From: Metopolophium dirhodum
Taxonomy: Eukaryota > Arthropoda > Insecta > Hemiptera > Aphididae
NCBI RefSeq assembly: GCF_019925205.1
Contig: NC_083560.1
Location: 93,958,083-94,022,082, forward strand
Direction: 5' to 3'
Length of the DNA: 64,000 bases
Part shown: positions 27,501-42,500 of the stretch, piece after piece
Layout: every line of letters starts with the position of its first letter
Numbering within the stretch: the stretch's first letter is position 1
Notes under the pieces: model-generated
What the model was told of the DNA's origin: nothing
Database searches by the model: none
Seen by the model: the letters and a program-made list of their open reading frames with translations, nothing else
Position numbers and translations under genes: made by a program

Positions 27501-30500
27501 GTGATTAGTGGTGCGCGCGAAGTATATCTGGTGTCCGGGCATACTTAATAATATTTTTAATACCCGGCACATTCAATATATATCTAAAAAAAATAGTGTT
27601 ATCGTCGTGGTGTTCTTAAAAGAATCAATACGTAATATGTATATTATGTTGTTTGTAAAATTATCACTATAATATTGTTTATATATGTTTACTTTTGTCA
27701 AAGGGCTAAGCCCGTAAATAAAAATAAAAAATAAAAAAATAAAATAAATACCTATAGCTGAAGTTTGTTACACATTTAAGATTTAAATAATAAAGATAGT
27801 TAGGCCTAATTGTGCTATAATATCATGATTACAGTGCATAAATAAATTATAAAACAAATTATATATTACACTAATATGAATTCCCTTACCTCGGCAATCT
27901 AGATATACAAATAAAACTGAATTAAATAAATAAAATGACATTTGAATATGATGAATGTCACTGAGAAGGCTAGATAGGCTAGTCGATCATTCGAGAACAT
28001 CTCGAGGGTCCACTAACATTTTGGGCTGGTAGGAGAAAATACTAAATAGCCGCAATGTCATATAACGATTTTTTTGACTGCTATATAGGACGGTGCCCGG
28101 GTAAAAAAATAAATGAATTTTTATGAATAAAAATATTTTGTTTTGTTTTCTCGATAATTTTTTGCCGAATCGACCGGTGACACTGCGATTTGACAATATC
28201 TCTTTATAATGTTGTTATGAAGTTACTATTTTATTTATTATAGAATACTGTCAACAAATGTGATAACTACTGGGTTATACTATATAATATACATATACTA
28301 TGTATTATATGATATCATGTCTTATAATATTATACCCGTCAATATTATAGATGGTTGATTAATAATTTTTGTTTTGCAAATATCTAAGACTTTCATTATG
28401 ATGAATTTTATGGCTATTGTGTACCTACCTATTTAAAAATTGACTAATGAATAACAAAGACGTATTACAAACTTTGGTCGGGTTACAGACAATAGGACCA
28501 TACCTTGATATAAGATGACGCATGCTAATTAAAATCTTAGACATTTTAGGATTAAATAAGAAACAATTCAGTTCTTTAAATAAAGATAAAATTAAGTATA
28601 AACAGTCGTTAATTTTATTGTGTATAGAGTTTATACCTATGTTTCAAAATTTTCCTTTCACCGTGCAATAAGAGGGTTGTCAAAAGGCAAGGTTTACCAC
28701 ATATTTAAGATTTGAGTGAATGAATGTCATGTTCAGGCTCTACAGCTTATATCCTTGCAGCCGTAAGTTAACATATAATATATGCTTTTCTACAGCTGAA
28801 TCGTACATTTTTATAATATTAGTCATTACACCCTCTCTAAAACTATGATGGTAACGACGTTGTTAGCATAAATATAGAAAATTTTCGATTTTTATTGATG
28901 CAAAGTCTTGTAGAACTTACACACATCATAATATGTGTGTGTAGGTTATCATCGTGGATGATACTGTGACGTGCTTTGCCGAGAGTGATTGTGCCACCAG
29001 TAGGTGTTATGGTGTGCTACGTTATACCATGGAATAACGAGCTAATTGTGTCATGACTCATGAGCACTGTCGGCATGGCACGTCACAATACGGTCACCCG
29101 AGACATGTTAATTTACAGGTCACGCAGTCTTGCTACGGCACGGGCAACGTATGAATAATGGAATGGCTATCGGATAGGTTACACGACGTATGGAATTAGA
29201 TAGGTCGGCGTTTTTCTAATCATTATGATGAAATCTTGAAAACTTACTTGTAACTTCTAAAAAAAAATGCATTAAATATATTATTTCTCGTTATAGTACA
29301 TGATATACGATGCACCTATATTATTATGATTGATTTATTTGATGAATCAAACAATTTTAAATCAAAATGTATAAACAGTCGTACATTTTATTGGTTATAG
29401 CTATGTTTCGAAATCGCCCTTTCACCGTGCAATAAGAAGTTTGTCAAGATGCCATGTTTTATCACATATTTAAGATGTGAGTGAATGAATGTCATGTTCA
29501 GTCTCTACAGCTTATATTCTTGCAGCCGTAAGTAAACATATAATATACGTTTTTATACGGTTGAATCGAACATTTGTATAACATTAGTCATTACATCCTC
29601 TCTAAAACTATGATGGTTACGACGTTGTTAGTGTAACGGATAATATCCGTTTGTTCACAGCATATATTAGATAATCAGCATAGATTATTAATTAAAAAGT
29701 ATAATAAATAATAGTACTGCGGGCGAACACAATAAAAATTTGGCAATTGTCAAATACGGTAGATACACCACCATGGTAGGGAAGGATGTCAGCTGAATTG
29801 TCATATTGTTCCAGGAGTAACACAATACATATTTTAATCTTAAATGTTCAATATAAAAAACCACTCCATGAATCATGCGATGACAAGATATGGATAGGTT
29901 TATATATATTAAACTAGAAACAAATACATAGTATCTAATGAATGTGTGGCGTTCATGGGAACAACGATATTACTATTGCACGACTAAACGTGCAAGATAC
30001 AGATAACGACTTTATGCAATATGGATAAGTCGATAGGCAAGGGTGGAGGTAGGAGGGTAGGATACCTTATAAAACCAGACCCTAAACGGCCTGTAGGCAG
30101 ACGTGATCACCCATTGCACTCATGAGGATCTTCACGTCGCACAGCATAGTAATTGTATTATTTGGACTTAGAATAATTTCACCGAAGAACATTTTAAATA
30201 AACACCTTAACTTTTCAACGAGTATATATTTCATTCAACCCTAAGAAGAAAATCCTCATCACAACGGTCTTGCTACCTGCAACCGGTAATCAACACAATC
30301 AACCCGATTGTTCGTTTACCACATTAGCATAACGAACGAAAATCATCGCGTTTTTCAAATCATTAACGAATCGTAATAATAAATATGAAACATTAGATGA
30401 TTAACATATACATATTCTAAAGTTTTAATGTTATCCTAATATCTTTTGAGTAAAATGAGTAGAAAATTAGTGAATGCCACATTATATTAGTAAGTAGTAT

Positions 30501-33500
30501 GTATAGTAAGGGACATGAAAAATGGCATGTAACTATCCCAGTGGTAAAATCGTCTAATGTGTTCTCAAACCTCAATAACCAGTTCACATATCACGTTGCA
30601 CGCGCTAATGATACAGCTGGTTGAAAACCATTGTCTTCTGGTGAGGTGCGAGTGGCGGTACAGCCAAAGTCACACGCTACTTTTTGTTTCCCCGACAATA
30701 ATTATAAATTAGTAAATTCAAAGTATTATCCGAATAAATCATTTAACAATTGTTAAAAATTGTCTTTGTACGTACTTTAAACTTAAATTTATTGTGACAA
30801 AGCGGACTGTACATATATTTATTTTCACGCTCTAAGAGCAATGATGTCGCGCTAACAAAAAATTTGTAACTGACTAAATCAACTTGATCAAGAATGAAAA
30901 TAAATTATGTATTTCAACTCATAATACAATATGATTAGTACCTATACTTAACAATAATAATACATAATTTGACATGACATGAATAAAAATAATAACACAA
31001 AGTTTAACATGGAATAAATAAAAAGCAGGTAAGCGGATGTCGCTCTGCTGTACAGTAGCTAGGTTATAAGTGGGTCAATCTATAATAGATTGTATTAAAC
31101 TTGAATTCAATGATATAATATCATTGTATACGAAAAACGATTCTGAGTGGAGATGGTTTGTCAGTCTTGATTTTTTATATTGTTATTATTTATTATAGCC
31201 TGTAAGTTGAATTAATAATATTACTAGCCGATTTTCAATAATTCGATTCGATGCAAGCTTGTACTTGATCTGCTCAAAAAACCAATGGCAACCGATAATA
31301 AATAAACACAAATAATTTCTACTGTTGACTGTAACCAATGGTAACTATTAATAAATAAAAATAAAATTTATAATGTAAACTTCAATGTCCCTGTTTGAGC
31401 ACCTCTTTAAGGATACACGTCAATTGATCGTAAACAATTGATCGTGCGACAATTGACCGCAAACAATTGATCGCAAGCCAATTGACCGCAATTACAATTT
31501 ACCGCACGACAATTGATCGGAAAATCAGGAATCTGAATCAGTAATAATTTTTAATTTGAATATATAAATATATTACATTAAGGTAGATATTTAATAAAAA
31601 TGTTGGTATATAAAAATGAAACAAATAAAACTAACAATTAAAAATTATACATAATATTTTTTTAAATAAAAAGATTTAATGAACCTACATTTAATTAAAT
31701 ATAAAAAATAATAATAATAAATACATTAAGGTAGGTACCTATATAAGTCACGTATAATATATAAGAATTAAACACTAAATATTAAACTTGCAATTGAAAA
31801 TTGTATGCAATGCCACGAAGAAAATCTTCAATATTTGTATAATTGCTATAATTGGTACATATTTTTTTGATTTTAGCCGCTCTATCTCGGTAAATTTTTT
31901 TTTTTGGAGGCTCATTGCCACCTACGTACTGCTCGATTTTGAATCTGTTTATGCTCTCTTCTTTTTTTAATGCATCTATAAACCGCCAAATTGAAGGATG
32001 CTTACCATTTATAAGTGATGTGAAACAATTGTGCCACCCTTCTATAGCATTATTTGTTGTAGCTAAATCTTGGATTACTCTCGAAAAACAATTCCATAAT
32101 GTGATTGCATATATTTTGGCGGTTTTCTTTTTCCTCTCCTATCTAATTTTCCTACCCATGTATTTTCGAAATAATCCAACTGCGGCGCCAGTAGATCCTC
32201 ATTATCTGTGTAGTAACTTGTAGCTAGTAGTGCATCATAACATTTAATTACATCTGCTTCTGGAATAAATGCTAATGCGGGTAGCATTCGAATTCTTAAT
32301 GATAACTCTGGATCATTTCGATAAGTTGTCTGTAGGCCCAATTCTTGTACATGACGCCAAATGCATTGCGACATATGAAAAAAACAACCTTTTATCTCTG
32401 TATCACAAAACTCCATTTCGATAGCATTTAAAGCTGCTCTTTCATAATCTATCATAATACTTTTTGGATTTAAATTTGGTTTCAGTGATTTTAAAATTTC
32501 AAACATGTGACGGAAAGTTTTTTCTTTTTTATCTGGCAGTAATATGTAAACACTAGGAATAACGTTGGAATAATACACCCCGTGTATAGTATATAACTGA
32601 GAAAAAATAGGGGGTGCCACTGAAAATGTTCCGTCGCAAAACCAATTATCACATTCGCTCATAAAATCTAAATTTTGTTGAGTTATAAATATTAAAATAC
32701 GAGATTCAGTAGGACCACTATCGAATTTTAAAAATAATTCACCATTGGAGTTATACTTATATTGATCTGGTATAATAAATTCAAAATTACTTGGATTAGC
32801 CGGTGCAGCTTCCTCCTTTTGGCGCATACGTTGAATTGTCCTTTTCAAGGTATTAACACTCGACATTTCCGCGGAAACTGCACTTGTTACCTAATTTAGT
32901 TTAATTTTAATAATTAATATTTTATCCATTTCTATGCCACTAAAATATGAATTACCTGCATAACTGTGTTTCCTAAAACTGAATGTGTGCTGAGAGTTGT
33001 TTGTGATGCATTTTTCTTTAAAATTGAAATAACTTTTTTTGCTTCGATTTTTGCTGCATTTGGAACGTGATTATTATGTTCAATATATTTGGTGACTTTT
33101 TCGTCTACTACGTGTACGCGACCTTTACAGTGATTTTTTTTGTATTCTGAACATTTCCAATATATTTTATTTTCATGTTCTCGTTCTTTTACGTGTAAAA
33201 AACCTTGATAAATAAGTAAATACTTATTTTTTCGCTTAATACGTACTCTAAAGCCATAATCTATGAACAATACTTCAGCTGCACGAAGTTATTAGTATAC
33301 TGATTGGAATTGTGTCAGTACAAATATATTGTCGTAGCGTTTCATGGTTATCTATGCAACTATAATAGTATTATGTGGACTGATAAAATAGGTACGACTG
33401 TACGAGTATAATGTTAGATAAGACTTGATCGACGATCGTTATGTCGATCGAATAATATTACGAAAAATTCCTATTCACCTTGCACTATGAAATAACTTAA

Positions 33501-36500
33501 AGCTATTTTTGCGATAAATTGTCGTGCGGTAAATTGTAATTGCGGTCAATTGGCTTGCGATCAATTGTTTACGGTCAATTGTCGCGCGGTCAATTGCTTA
33601 CGATAAATTTACGGTACACCCCTCTTTAAAATGAAAATTTTTGCAAATCCTATTTTATTGCACGGTGAAATTATTAGAAGAACATCTATTCCAAATTTCA
33701 AGTTCGTACGTTGCGTAGTTATTGAGTTACAGTGATCAGTGACTAATTTTTTTTTTTGATTATATATCTATAGATTATTTTCAATTCATTGCTATGGTGA
33801 TAAACAAAGCGTTAGAAAGTAAAATCCCATTTTAGCGGTTTTTCATAATTTGTCGGTAGTTTTTTTCCGTGGCATTAAATATCTATACAGATAATCAAAA
33901 AATGACCTCTCTAAAGTACCATCTTGATCCAACTTTTTCTAAAAGATACCATTTCTGGAAATTGAAACACTCCTTTTTGTAGAAATTTAGTATACAGGAT
34001 AAAAAAAAAAACAAACACCATTGTAAAACCACTAGCTTCCTCACTCCGCTCAGGATCCAAAATAGTATAAAATTGAACATATTAATTGATAGAAATTTTA
34101 CTAAGATTAACGACGGAATAATTTAAGTGTAGTTTGAGCAGTCTTGAAGCAGCTACACCCACTGCTCCATCATACCCTGGGTAGAGGAGAACGATTTGGC
34201 TAGACCATTCAGTGAGACGGCGGAATATTGCTTTCTTTGATTATGACTAAGTCACCAATATTGATATTAGGAAATTGTCCGTACCATTTCCCTCGTTGTT
34301 GTAGTAGTGTGAGGAAGTGTTTAACCAACGATTCCAAAATGACTGAACCATGGATTTCACCCTATTCCATCTTTGCAATTTATTCATCTACATATAAGTA
34401 ATGTCTTGCTCAATGGGTAAAAAATGGAATAACCAATGAAAAATGTGCTGGAGTAAGTTGTCTCTAAGCATTTGTGTCATTGGACCGTGATGTAATTGCT
34501 CTTGAGTTGAGACAAGCTTCAATCTGAGAAAGAAGAGTTGATTTTACCTTAAACTGTTGAATTTGCTAACTGCGATAGTATTAGAGCGCTGCAAAGATCT
34601 GCAGTTCTAGCCTAGGTATACTTAATATGCGCACAGGGGCTATCCGTGATAAGATTGCTGTCTAGTTTGGTTGTAGCCATTGTGATCTGTACACCTAATG
34701 TATACTACCGCTCCATAGGCTCGTTCTGAAGTATCTGCAAATTCATGAATGTAAACATTTTAATCGATGTTTGCTAAAGTTACCTTTCAATGAATTTGTA
34801 ACTTATTTAAGTTTGGTGACTTATCAACAAACTTATTTCTAGTTGCCTGGATATCTGGTGGTAATGATGAATCCAAATCTATTTTTAGTTTCCACATTTC
34901 TTGAATCAATATTTTAATAAGTAATACAACTAGCCCAATGAGTCCTAATGGATCATATAGCTTTTCAATGAGTAAAAGCATTTTTCTTTAGGTTTCATAT
35001 GCATGAGTTACATAATATTGACTGTAAGCTTGTATTTTCTTTGTAAATTAAAATGATTGTCTGTACATTTTGATGATGTCTGCAGTAAATACTATACTGT
35101 GGATTCGGAAATGAAATATTACAGAGAATAAATCATCTTAGACAACTAAGCGAACTAGAAGTATATCATTTAGCAATAAGCCCTTATACTCAACAGACTT
35201 AATATTGATGCATCGAATTATATATAATAGGAAATAACAGGTTTAGTTGACCATTGAAGACACATCCCAGAGCAGTCTCATGAATTATTGGGAGGTGGTT
35301 TCCTAATTTTATGAGTCCTCTTTTTAATAAAACATTCAAATCCAATAAGCATATCAACTTTATTACTTTTGTAGTATTCAGGGTCAGCTAAAATTAATTC
35401 AGATAGTAAAGTCATTCCTTTTACTGGAATATTTGAAGTAGGCAAGTCATTGGTGATTATTTTTATTACTATAAATTCTGAATTTCGTTTGAAAGTTGAA
35501 GTCAATGACATTATTTTTAAGGTTATGACTGCTTCGTTGCAAAATGATAGTGCACTTATTCTATTTACTTTAGTATTACGACTTGATGTATTTTCACATC
35601 ACGCTAACAAAAACATTGTAACTGAATAGATCATCTTGATCAAGTATAAAATATGTAAAATATATGTAAGATTACACATAGAAACTAGACATATGTGATT
35701 TAGCATAAACACACTCCTAGTAAAACCCAAATAATGCCATTTTGGCATTAAGAGTTGCATACAATTCCAGCAGCTTTACATTTGCATCTTCTTGTTTCGC
35801 ATTTTTGACCACAAGTGCAGCGGTCATAGCCTTGGTCATAAGTTTGAAAGCAACCTAGCTATAGTTCTCTTAGTGACAACTGAATATCGGGTACTTCATC
35901 AATACTTATAAACTTCTCCTTGCAAATGGTAAATTGATTTCTACTGTAATAATGTTGCAGTTTAACTTTGGTTGTGCCTAATTTAAAATTTCCGTCTTCC
36001 ACTATAAAACAATTTAATTTAGAAATAAAAATATTAATAATAATAAAAATGTTATTACCTGACATAATTACTGCCAAAATTAATCGTTTATCGCTTCGTG
36101 CTCTATCTACGTCTGGTATTTTTTATTTTTACCGATTCCCCTATGTTTCCTCCACAAAACCTACTTTCAGAGATAGATTTCATTTTATTTGCTTGCATTT
36201 CTAGATTATGTACTGATTTATTTCTTTTTGTGTGAATAGAAAGTTTTCTAGAGCTTAAAGCATCCTCAGAATTGTAATATTCTTCATTTTCTACTGTAAT
36301 CACTTCATTGTCCCTGTTTTTTCTTTATTTTCTTCCTCTTCAATAGTTTTTAAGGTTTTATCTAAATCTTCTTCCGTTTTTAATTTTGCTACTACATGCA
36401 TTCGGAGTATACAATTATTTAATCCAATTTTAGCCATAGAGCCAAACATAGCTTTGTACGGTGAAGTTTTAATGCCGTGATGATAAGCTCGATTTTTCAT

Positions 36501-39500
36501 GAATTGTATACATTTTAGGCATTCGCTCCATTTTTTGGTCTTATTGTCTTGCAACCACGTTCCTAACTCTCGACATCTTGGTTGGCACGCTCTACAGAAC
36601 CTTGGCTTTGCGAATGACGAGGCTTACCATGCACTATTTTCAAGTCTTTCCACATGCTACATAATTCTTCTACTACCTTGTTTGAAAATTCCCTACCGTT
36701 ATCGCTTTGAAATATAGCTGGAGCATCAAAAGTTGGTGATATAAAGGACGTAAGTTTACAAATTTCGTTAAATGGTCTTGTTGGACTAAAATAAACTTAT
36801 AATTACCATCAGGCTGTGCCTGCATGTCAATTAAGTCTATTTGACATCGTGAGTTCATTGCTTTTGATATTATAGGTTTGACTACTAAGCATTTTTTAAC
36901 TGTACTTTATTTGTATCTTTTTTTGATATGACTCACACAAGTTCAGGTACAACATAATAGCCTTCCTTTTTATATTTTTATATTTATTATTTAACTCATG
37001 TTCCATTCTACTACGACCTCCGTGCCCGATGGATAAATGAGTTTCATGGAGAATATTAAAAACTTCTACGTTATGCACGTAACATTTAATTTGGTTACCT
37101 TCATTTATTGGGACGACCAGTCTTTCCACATTACAGACTTTCATTGTATCATACTTTTTAATCAATTTATAATCATTTGGAATTTTCGTTTATTTTGATT
37201 TTAGTTCTTTTAAATGCAATATAAGTTCATCATATTTAAATTTACTTAACTATGTACTGTTAGGTTTTTGAAACTAAAATATTACTTAAACGATTAATAA
37301 ATGTATTTTCCATTTAAAAAACAACACGCATAAAATATACTATACAATTATAACACAGCACTAAACGGTACACGTAACACGAACACGAGAGTATGTGTAC
37401 TATCGGCTTAGACAAATATGACTGAAAATACCCACAAATTTCAGATTATCTACTAATGACATTACTGATAAAAGTAACCGTAACCCGTAGGACGCAGACG
37501 ATATATTATAACATAGCATGCAGGTAATATAATACTTTAAAATAACTCTAATATTGACATTGCCCACACCAGTTTAAGCATTGTACACAATGACTAGTGT
37601 ATATTGGAATTGAATATGCATTATTCACTTTGCCCAAATATCTTAGACATTGTATTATAATGACTGATTAATCCACCTAGACCGTAACATATATATGAAT
37701 TATATTTTGGTCAAAGTATGAATACGACCACGTCAGAACACGGACGGCACATCGGTGAGTAATTACAAAATTAACTTGAAATTAATCCTATAGCCTGGTC
37801 CGCGATGTACTCTATTATTTAAAAAGAAAAATCCAGAAAATTGGATTAGGAGGTAGTTTCAGAGAACATTCGACACAAAGAGTCCATTTTCCCATATATA
37901 TATATAGCGTATATTTACCACAAAAATATACGAATGTAGAAGTGTAGATATATTTAGATTGTTGAATTTTAATTCTTGGAACGATTCATACGAACAATTC
38001 ACACGTCAATAAAACATACCTACACAAAAGAAGAAAGGTCAGTTTTTAGAAAGAGAAATTCTATTTTTTGGCATGTCAACATCACATTTTTGAACTTGTT
38101 TTACAAGGTGTATTTCTGGAAGTAAAATTATGTCCTATGACTGGACCAGATATATTATTATTTAAAAGATTCCAACATGCGTGGGAAAACATTGATAAAA
38201 GTAAATTATCCACGTGGATTTCTGATTCCTACATTTATAATATTTTTAAAAAATGATGCCAATAAAATTATATTATAAGCAAAAAAAAATACTGAAGAGC
38301 TTCCTCGTGATGGTTATCAATAATTTTTAGAACTCGTTATCATATTTTTAGGTGGATTTCAACCTGGAGGAATTTCTTTTAGACAGCCTGGTCCATATCA
38401 TTTAGCCAGATGGATGTTTAAGGCCATATATTCTTTGAAATTATTCATCTTTAAAGAAAAATTTAAATTAAATAGCAAAGAGGCAAATGTATTAAAAGAA
38501 ATGTGTTGTTTTATATTAAAATCTTATGTCCAAGCTTGGTTTTCATCTACTAATGAAATCGAAACCCCGCTCAATCACATACTATTTTTAAAAAATAGGA
38601 GCATATAAATATTATAATTAAAGAATAGCAGAAGTAGCATTAAAAAAAATTATATACCATTTGTAGTATTTAAATCCAGTGTATAATATTTTCAATATTT
38701 GACGATCATGTAAGTAACCACACAAAACGCAAAATGGCTGAGAAAATTGTTTGCATAAATAATTCTACCATAAACGAAAACGAGGAAGAAATAGAATTGA
38801 AAAAACAAATAACACTTAAGTTAGAATATGTTTCACATTTTATTCAAAAAGATCTCTTGATTGATTTAATAAACTCTAAATCAATTAGAATGTTCAAGAG
38901 GTTTAATATTTCTACAAAGTTTTTGAATATTGACCCGGCTCATTGGCATAGCCAAGATGACTAAAAAATTGGAATAGAAATTATAAAATCATTAAAAAAC
39001 GTAAATGACACAGCTGAGAGAAGAGTCAAGCTATTGTAAGAATACAATCACAAATTTACAAAAAACGAAGAACAAAAACAATTCGTATTGCAGGTAAATA
39101 ATTTAACTATAATTTATTAACTTAAATTAAACTTAAAAATGTCATTATACTTTCTAGACTGTTCAAGACTATCGAAAGTAATATCCTCAAAGTGATAGAT
39201 AAACGCTTAAGAAACCATTTTATAAGTCAACAATTTATTATTAGTAAAATTAAAAATAACAAAAAAAAAATGAAAATTATTTCATTCATTTATTGTAATT
39301 TCACAAAATTTAGGTAAATAAAACCAAATCCTATAACAGTTGATCTTATGACATTTTTAGTGTTGACCTTTTTTTAGAATCTTAAATTATGTGTTATAAT
39401 TATAAAAGGTTTATTCATCATATACCCAACCGGACGTAATATATTATGTTTAATTTACCGAAAAAATTCAATTTCAATAAATAAATACAATATTTTGATA

Positions 39501-42500
39501 TTATCAATTTTTCTTAAAAAATAATGGACTTACGACAATTTTTGTATTATGCTTTTTTATATACGATATTAAAATACATAATTTAGGTATTTGAAGTTTT
39601 ACGCTAAGTACGATAGTTTCTGAGTTAAATAAAATAATAAGAAGACTACCATCTTTTGTCATATTCAACCCTGATGTGGCACCAGAAGGGGTTGAGTGAG
39701 ACCTATAATCTATATATTTAAAGACCACCTTAGTAACTACATTAATTACAACTGTGTTGTAATTTTTGGCTAATGTAAGTTCCTACACGAGAGTAGCAGG
39801 TACATATAATACATACATTAGTTTCTACATGATAGAAAAAGGTACATATGTAAGTTCCTACATGGTAAAAACCAGGTGTACGTATGTTAGTTCCTACACG
39901 GCGGAAAATGTTAAATATTAATGTACACAATTAAATATGTATCAACGAATTTAAAAAAATAAATATTTGATGATTAAAAAATATAATAAAAATCTCATAT
40001 TTTGACATTTTATATTTTATGAAGTTTATTTCTATAACTTAAAAACTTAACATAATTATATTATATTAAATAATTTTGTTCGTTGTATAATCTGAAATTT
40101 TTTCATTTATAAAATCTTCTTTTTCGGCGGATTTTTTACTGATTTTGATTTTTCGTTACTAATTGTGGTTACGATTGTGTAAATACGATTATGTTAAATT
40201 TTTAGGCTATAGAAATAAACCTCATAAAATATAAAATTTTGCATTATGCGATTTTTATTATATTTTTTAATCATCATATTGTACCGTGTAAAAATTTACA
40301 TATGTGCGTGTAGGAACTAAAGGTCTATTCACACATGTCCGGTCCGTATCCGTACCGTCCGGTCCGTGTCCGACGTTTTTACATTGTATGGCTTAAATTT
40401 AATGTTATCGTTTACACTTGTCCGTTCCGTACCCGTTCCGTGCCCGTTCCGTATCCGTCTCGTCCGATTCTATTTGTTCAAAACTATGTTTTGTCGGATG
40501 GCACTGATACGGAGACGTATTTTCGGTACATGTAAGTACAAGTCAATACTTGTTCGATCAGGTCTGATAAAAAATATAGTGCCCCAAAATCGTATGAACC
40601 TTACCGACTCTAGTTTACAAACAGTTGTAACAAACGACAACGGTTGTTCATACCAACAGTCCTCAAAATTTGTATTTTGTTTCAACAACGAAAATGAACA
40701 ACGAAAAGTTAATCGAAGCTGTGAGAGAGCATGAAGTGCTCTACAATTTGTCTCATTCTAAATATATTGACAGCACATACAAAGATACTATTTGGAAAGC
40801 TATCGGAAAAGATCTCCAACAAGAAGGTAATACATTTTAAAACAATATCATTAAAAAAAAGTATATATTATGGAGTACCTAGTATAATTACATAGTACTA
40901 ACATGATTTATATATTATATATTGTATATTATAATATTTATATTTATACATTTTTATTATTTATACATTATTTATACCTACCAAGTTGGTAGTACCAACG
41001 TAAAACCACGAACATTTTAAAAACGAAAAACTACAATTATAACCAATGTGTATTGTGTACTGTAAAGTATATCATACTATATTGTAGGTATATCACGGTA
41101 AATGAAGAAAAAATTACGTATTTTTTTTTATTTATGCAACTTATAATATGCGTATTATATGTAACATATAATAGGTATGGTTAGTTATAATAAAAATGAT
41201 GTACATAGGTAAGTATAGACTCAATAAGTGCAACAAATTATTTTTTTTTTCTTAACATTTCTTAGACTTAGAGGTATATTGTATATATTATTATGAACAA
41301 TTTTTTAATTAGTTTATTAAATATTATATAATAATATGTAATAACTTAAAACTAAAATGATCTAAAACCTAAAATGTAAAAAATGTTTTACTTTTTTTAC
41401 TAAGAAATTTCATTTTGACACCTTATCATTTTGCCACGGTACAGAACCAGCTGGTGAATTAAAAAAATCTTTATATAATTCCCTTACTTCAAAAGCTGCT
41501 TGACGAGCACTGCCACCTTGCATAGGTATATTTTGTAGTTCACTGCTTATAGTAGGAGGATCATTGTGTTGTAAGAAACTTGTAGCACGACAGTCACGTC
41601 TAATAAAATTATGAAGAACGCATGTTGCTAAAATAATAAAATCTGCATTTTCTGGCTTAGATTGGATTCTCCGATTGTAAAGACGAAATTTTTGCGACAA
41701 AATTCCAAAAGTGTTTTCCACAACTCTGCGAGGTCTACATAAACGATAATTGTAAATTTTTTTATCAAAGCAATCCAATTGTTTTCCAGGATACGGTCTT
41801 AATAAATAGGTTTTGAGAGGGAACGCTTCATCTCCAACTATAACAAACGGCGCTTTGTTGTTAGTTCCTGGAAGTGTTTTAGATTCTGGAATTTTCAGTG
41901 AGTTATTTTCCAAGGCTTTTCCTAAATTTGAGTGAGCTAATATGCCTCCATCACTATTTTTCCCATATGAGCCTACATCAACCGCTATGAAATTATTATG
42001 TGCGTCAACCAAAGCAAGTAAAACAATCGAAAATGTTTTTTTATAATTATAGTAATTGGAACCACTATTTGGAGGAGCTTGAATAGTGACATGCTTCCCA
42101 TCAATCGCCCCTAAGCAATTTGGGAAATTCCATAACATCCAAAAATCTTGAGCTATTTGTTCCCACCGATCTTCAGTTGGAGGTGGCATGACTTCAGGCA
42201 TTAATCGATGTACTATAGCTCTACACGTCTCAATAACTATCTGATAAACAGTAGAATGGCCTAATCGATAACTAAAAGAAATTGTTTTGAACGAATCTCC
42301 GGTTGCCAAAAATCTGAAATAAAATATTAATTCATATAATGCATGCTCTGTTTTAACTTACTGTCTAGTTAATACTACAGCTATAATTTAGAGCACATAT
42401 ATTATTTATAAATTGTTGTTAAATTTTTTTTTTATATTCTAATAAGATAGAGGTAAATATATTAATTTTCCATAAAGTGTGTTTTAAAAACAGGCATTTT

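Larger units (their letters stand above)
31411..33620 (-). mobile_element. Complete MULE (Phantom-like) with 109-bp inverted repeats
   Basis: Terminal inverted repeats at 31411-31519 and 33512-33620 align without gaps over 109 bp. Each is built from tandem CAATTGACCGC / CAATTGATCG units. The perfect 9-bp target duplication CCTCTTTAA is at 31402-31410 and 33621-33629. The single gene is on the minus strand and has a FLYWCH domain and a MULE transposase. Size and 9-bp duplication are typical of Mutator-like elements. Confidence 0.95.

Noticed and set aside
39529..39546. 18-nt candidate exon on minus before GTAAGTCCAT
   Set aside because: The presumed acceptor follows a run of A's (ATATAAAAAAG), which is not a plausible polypyrimidine tract.
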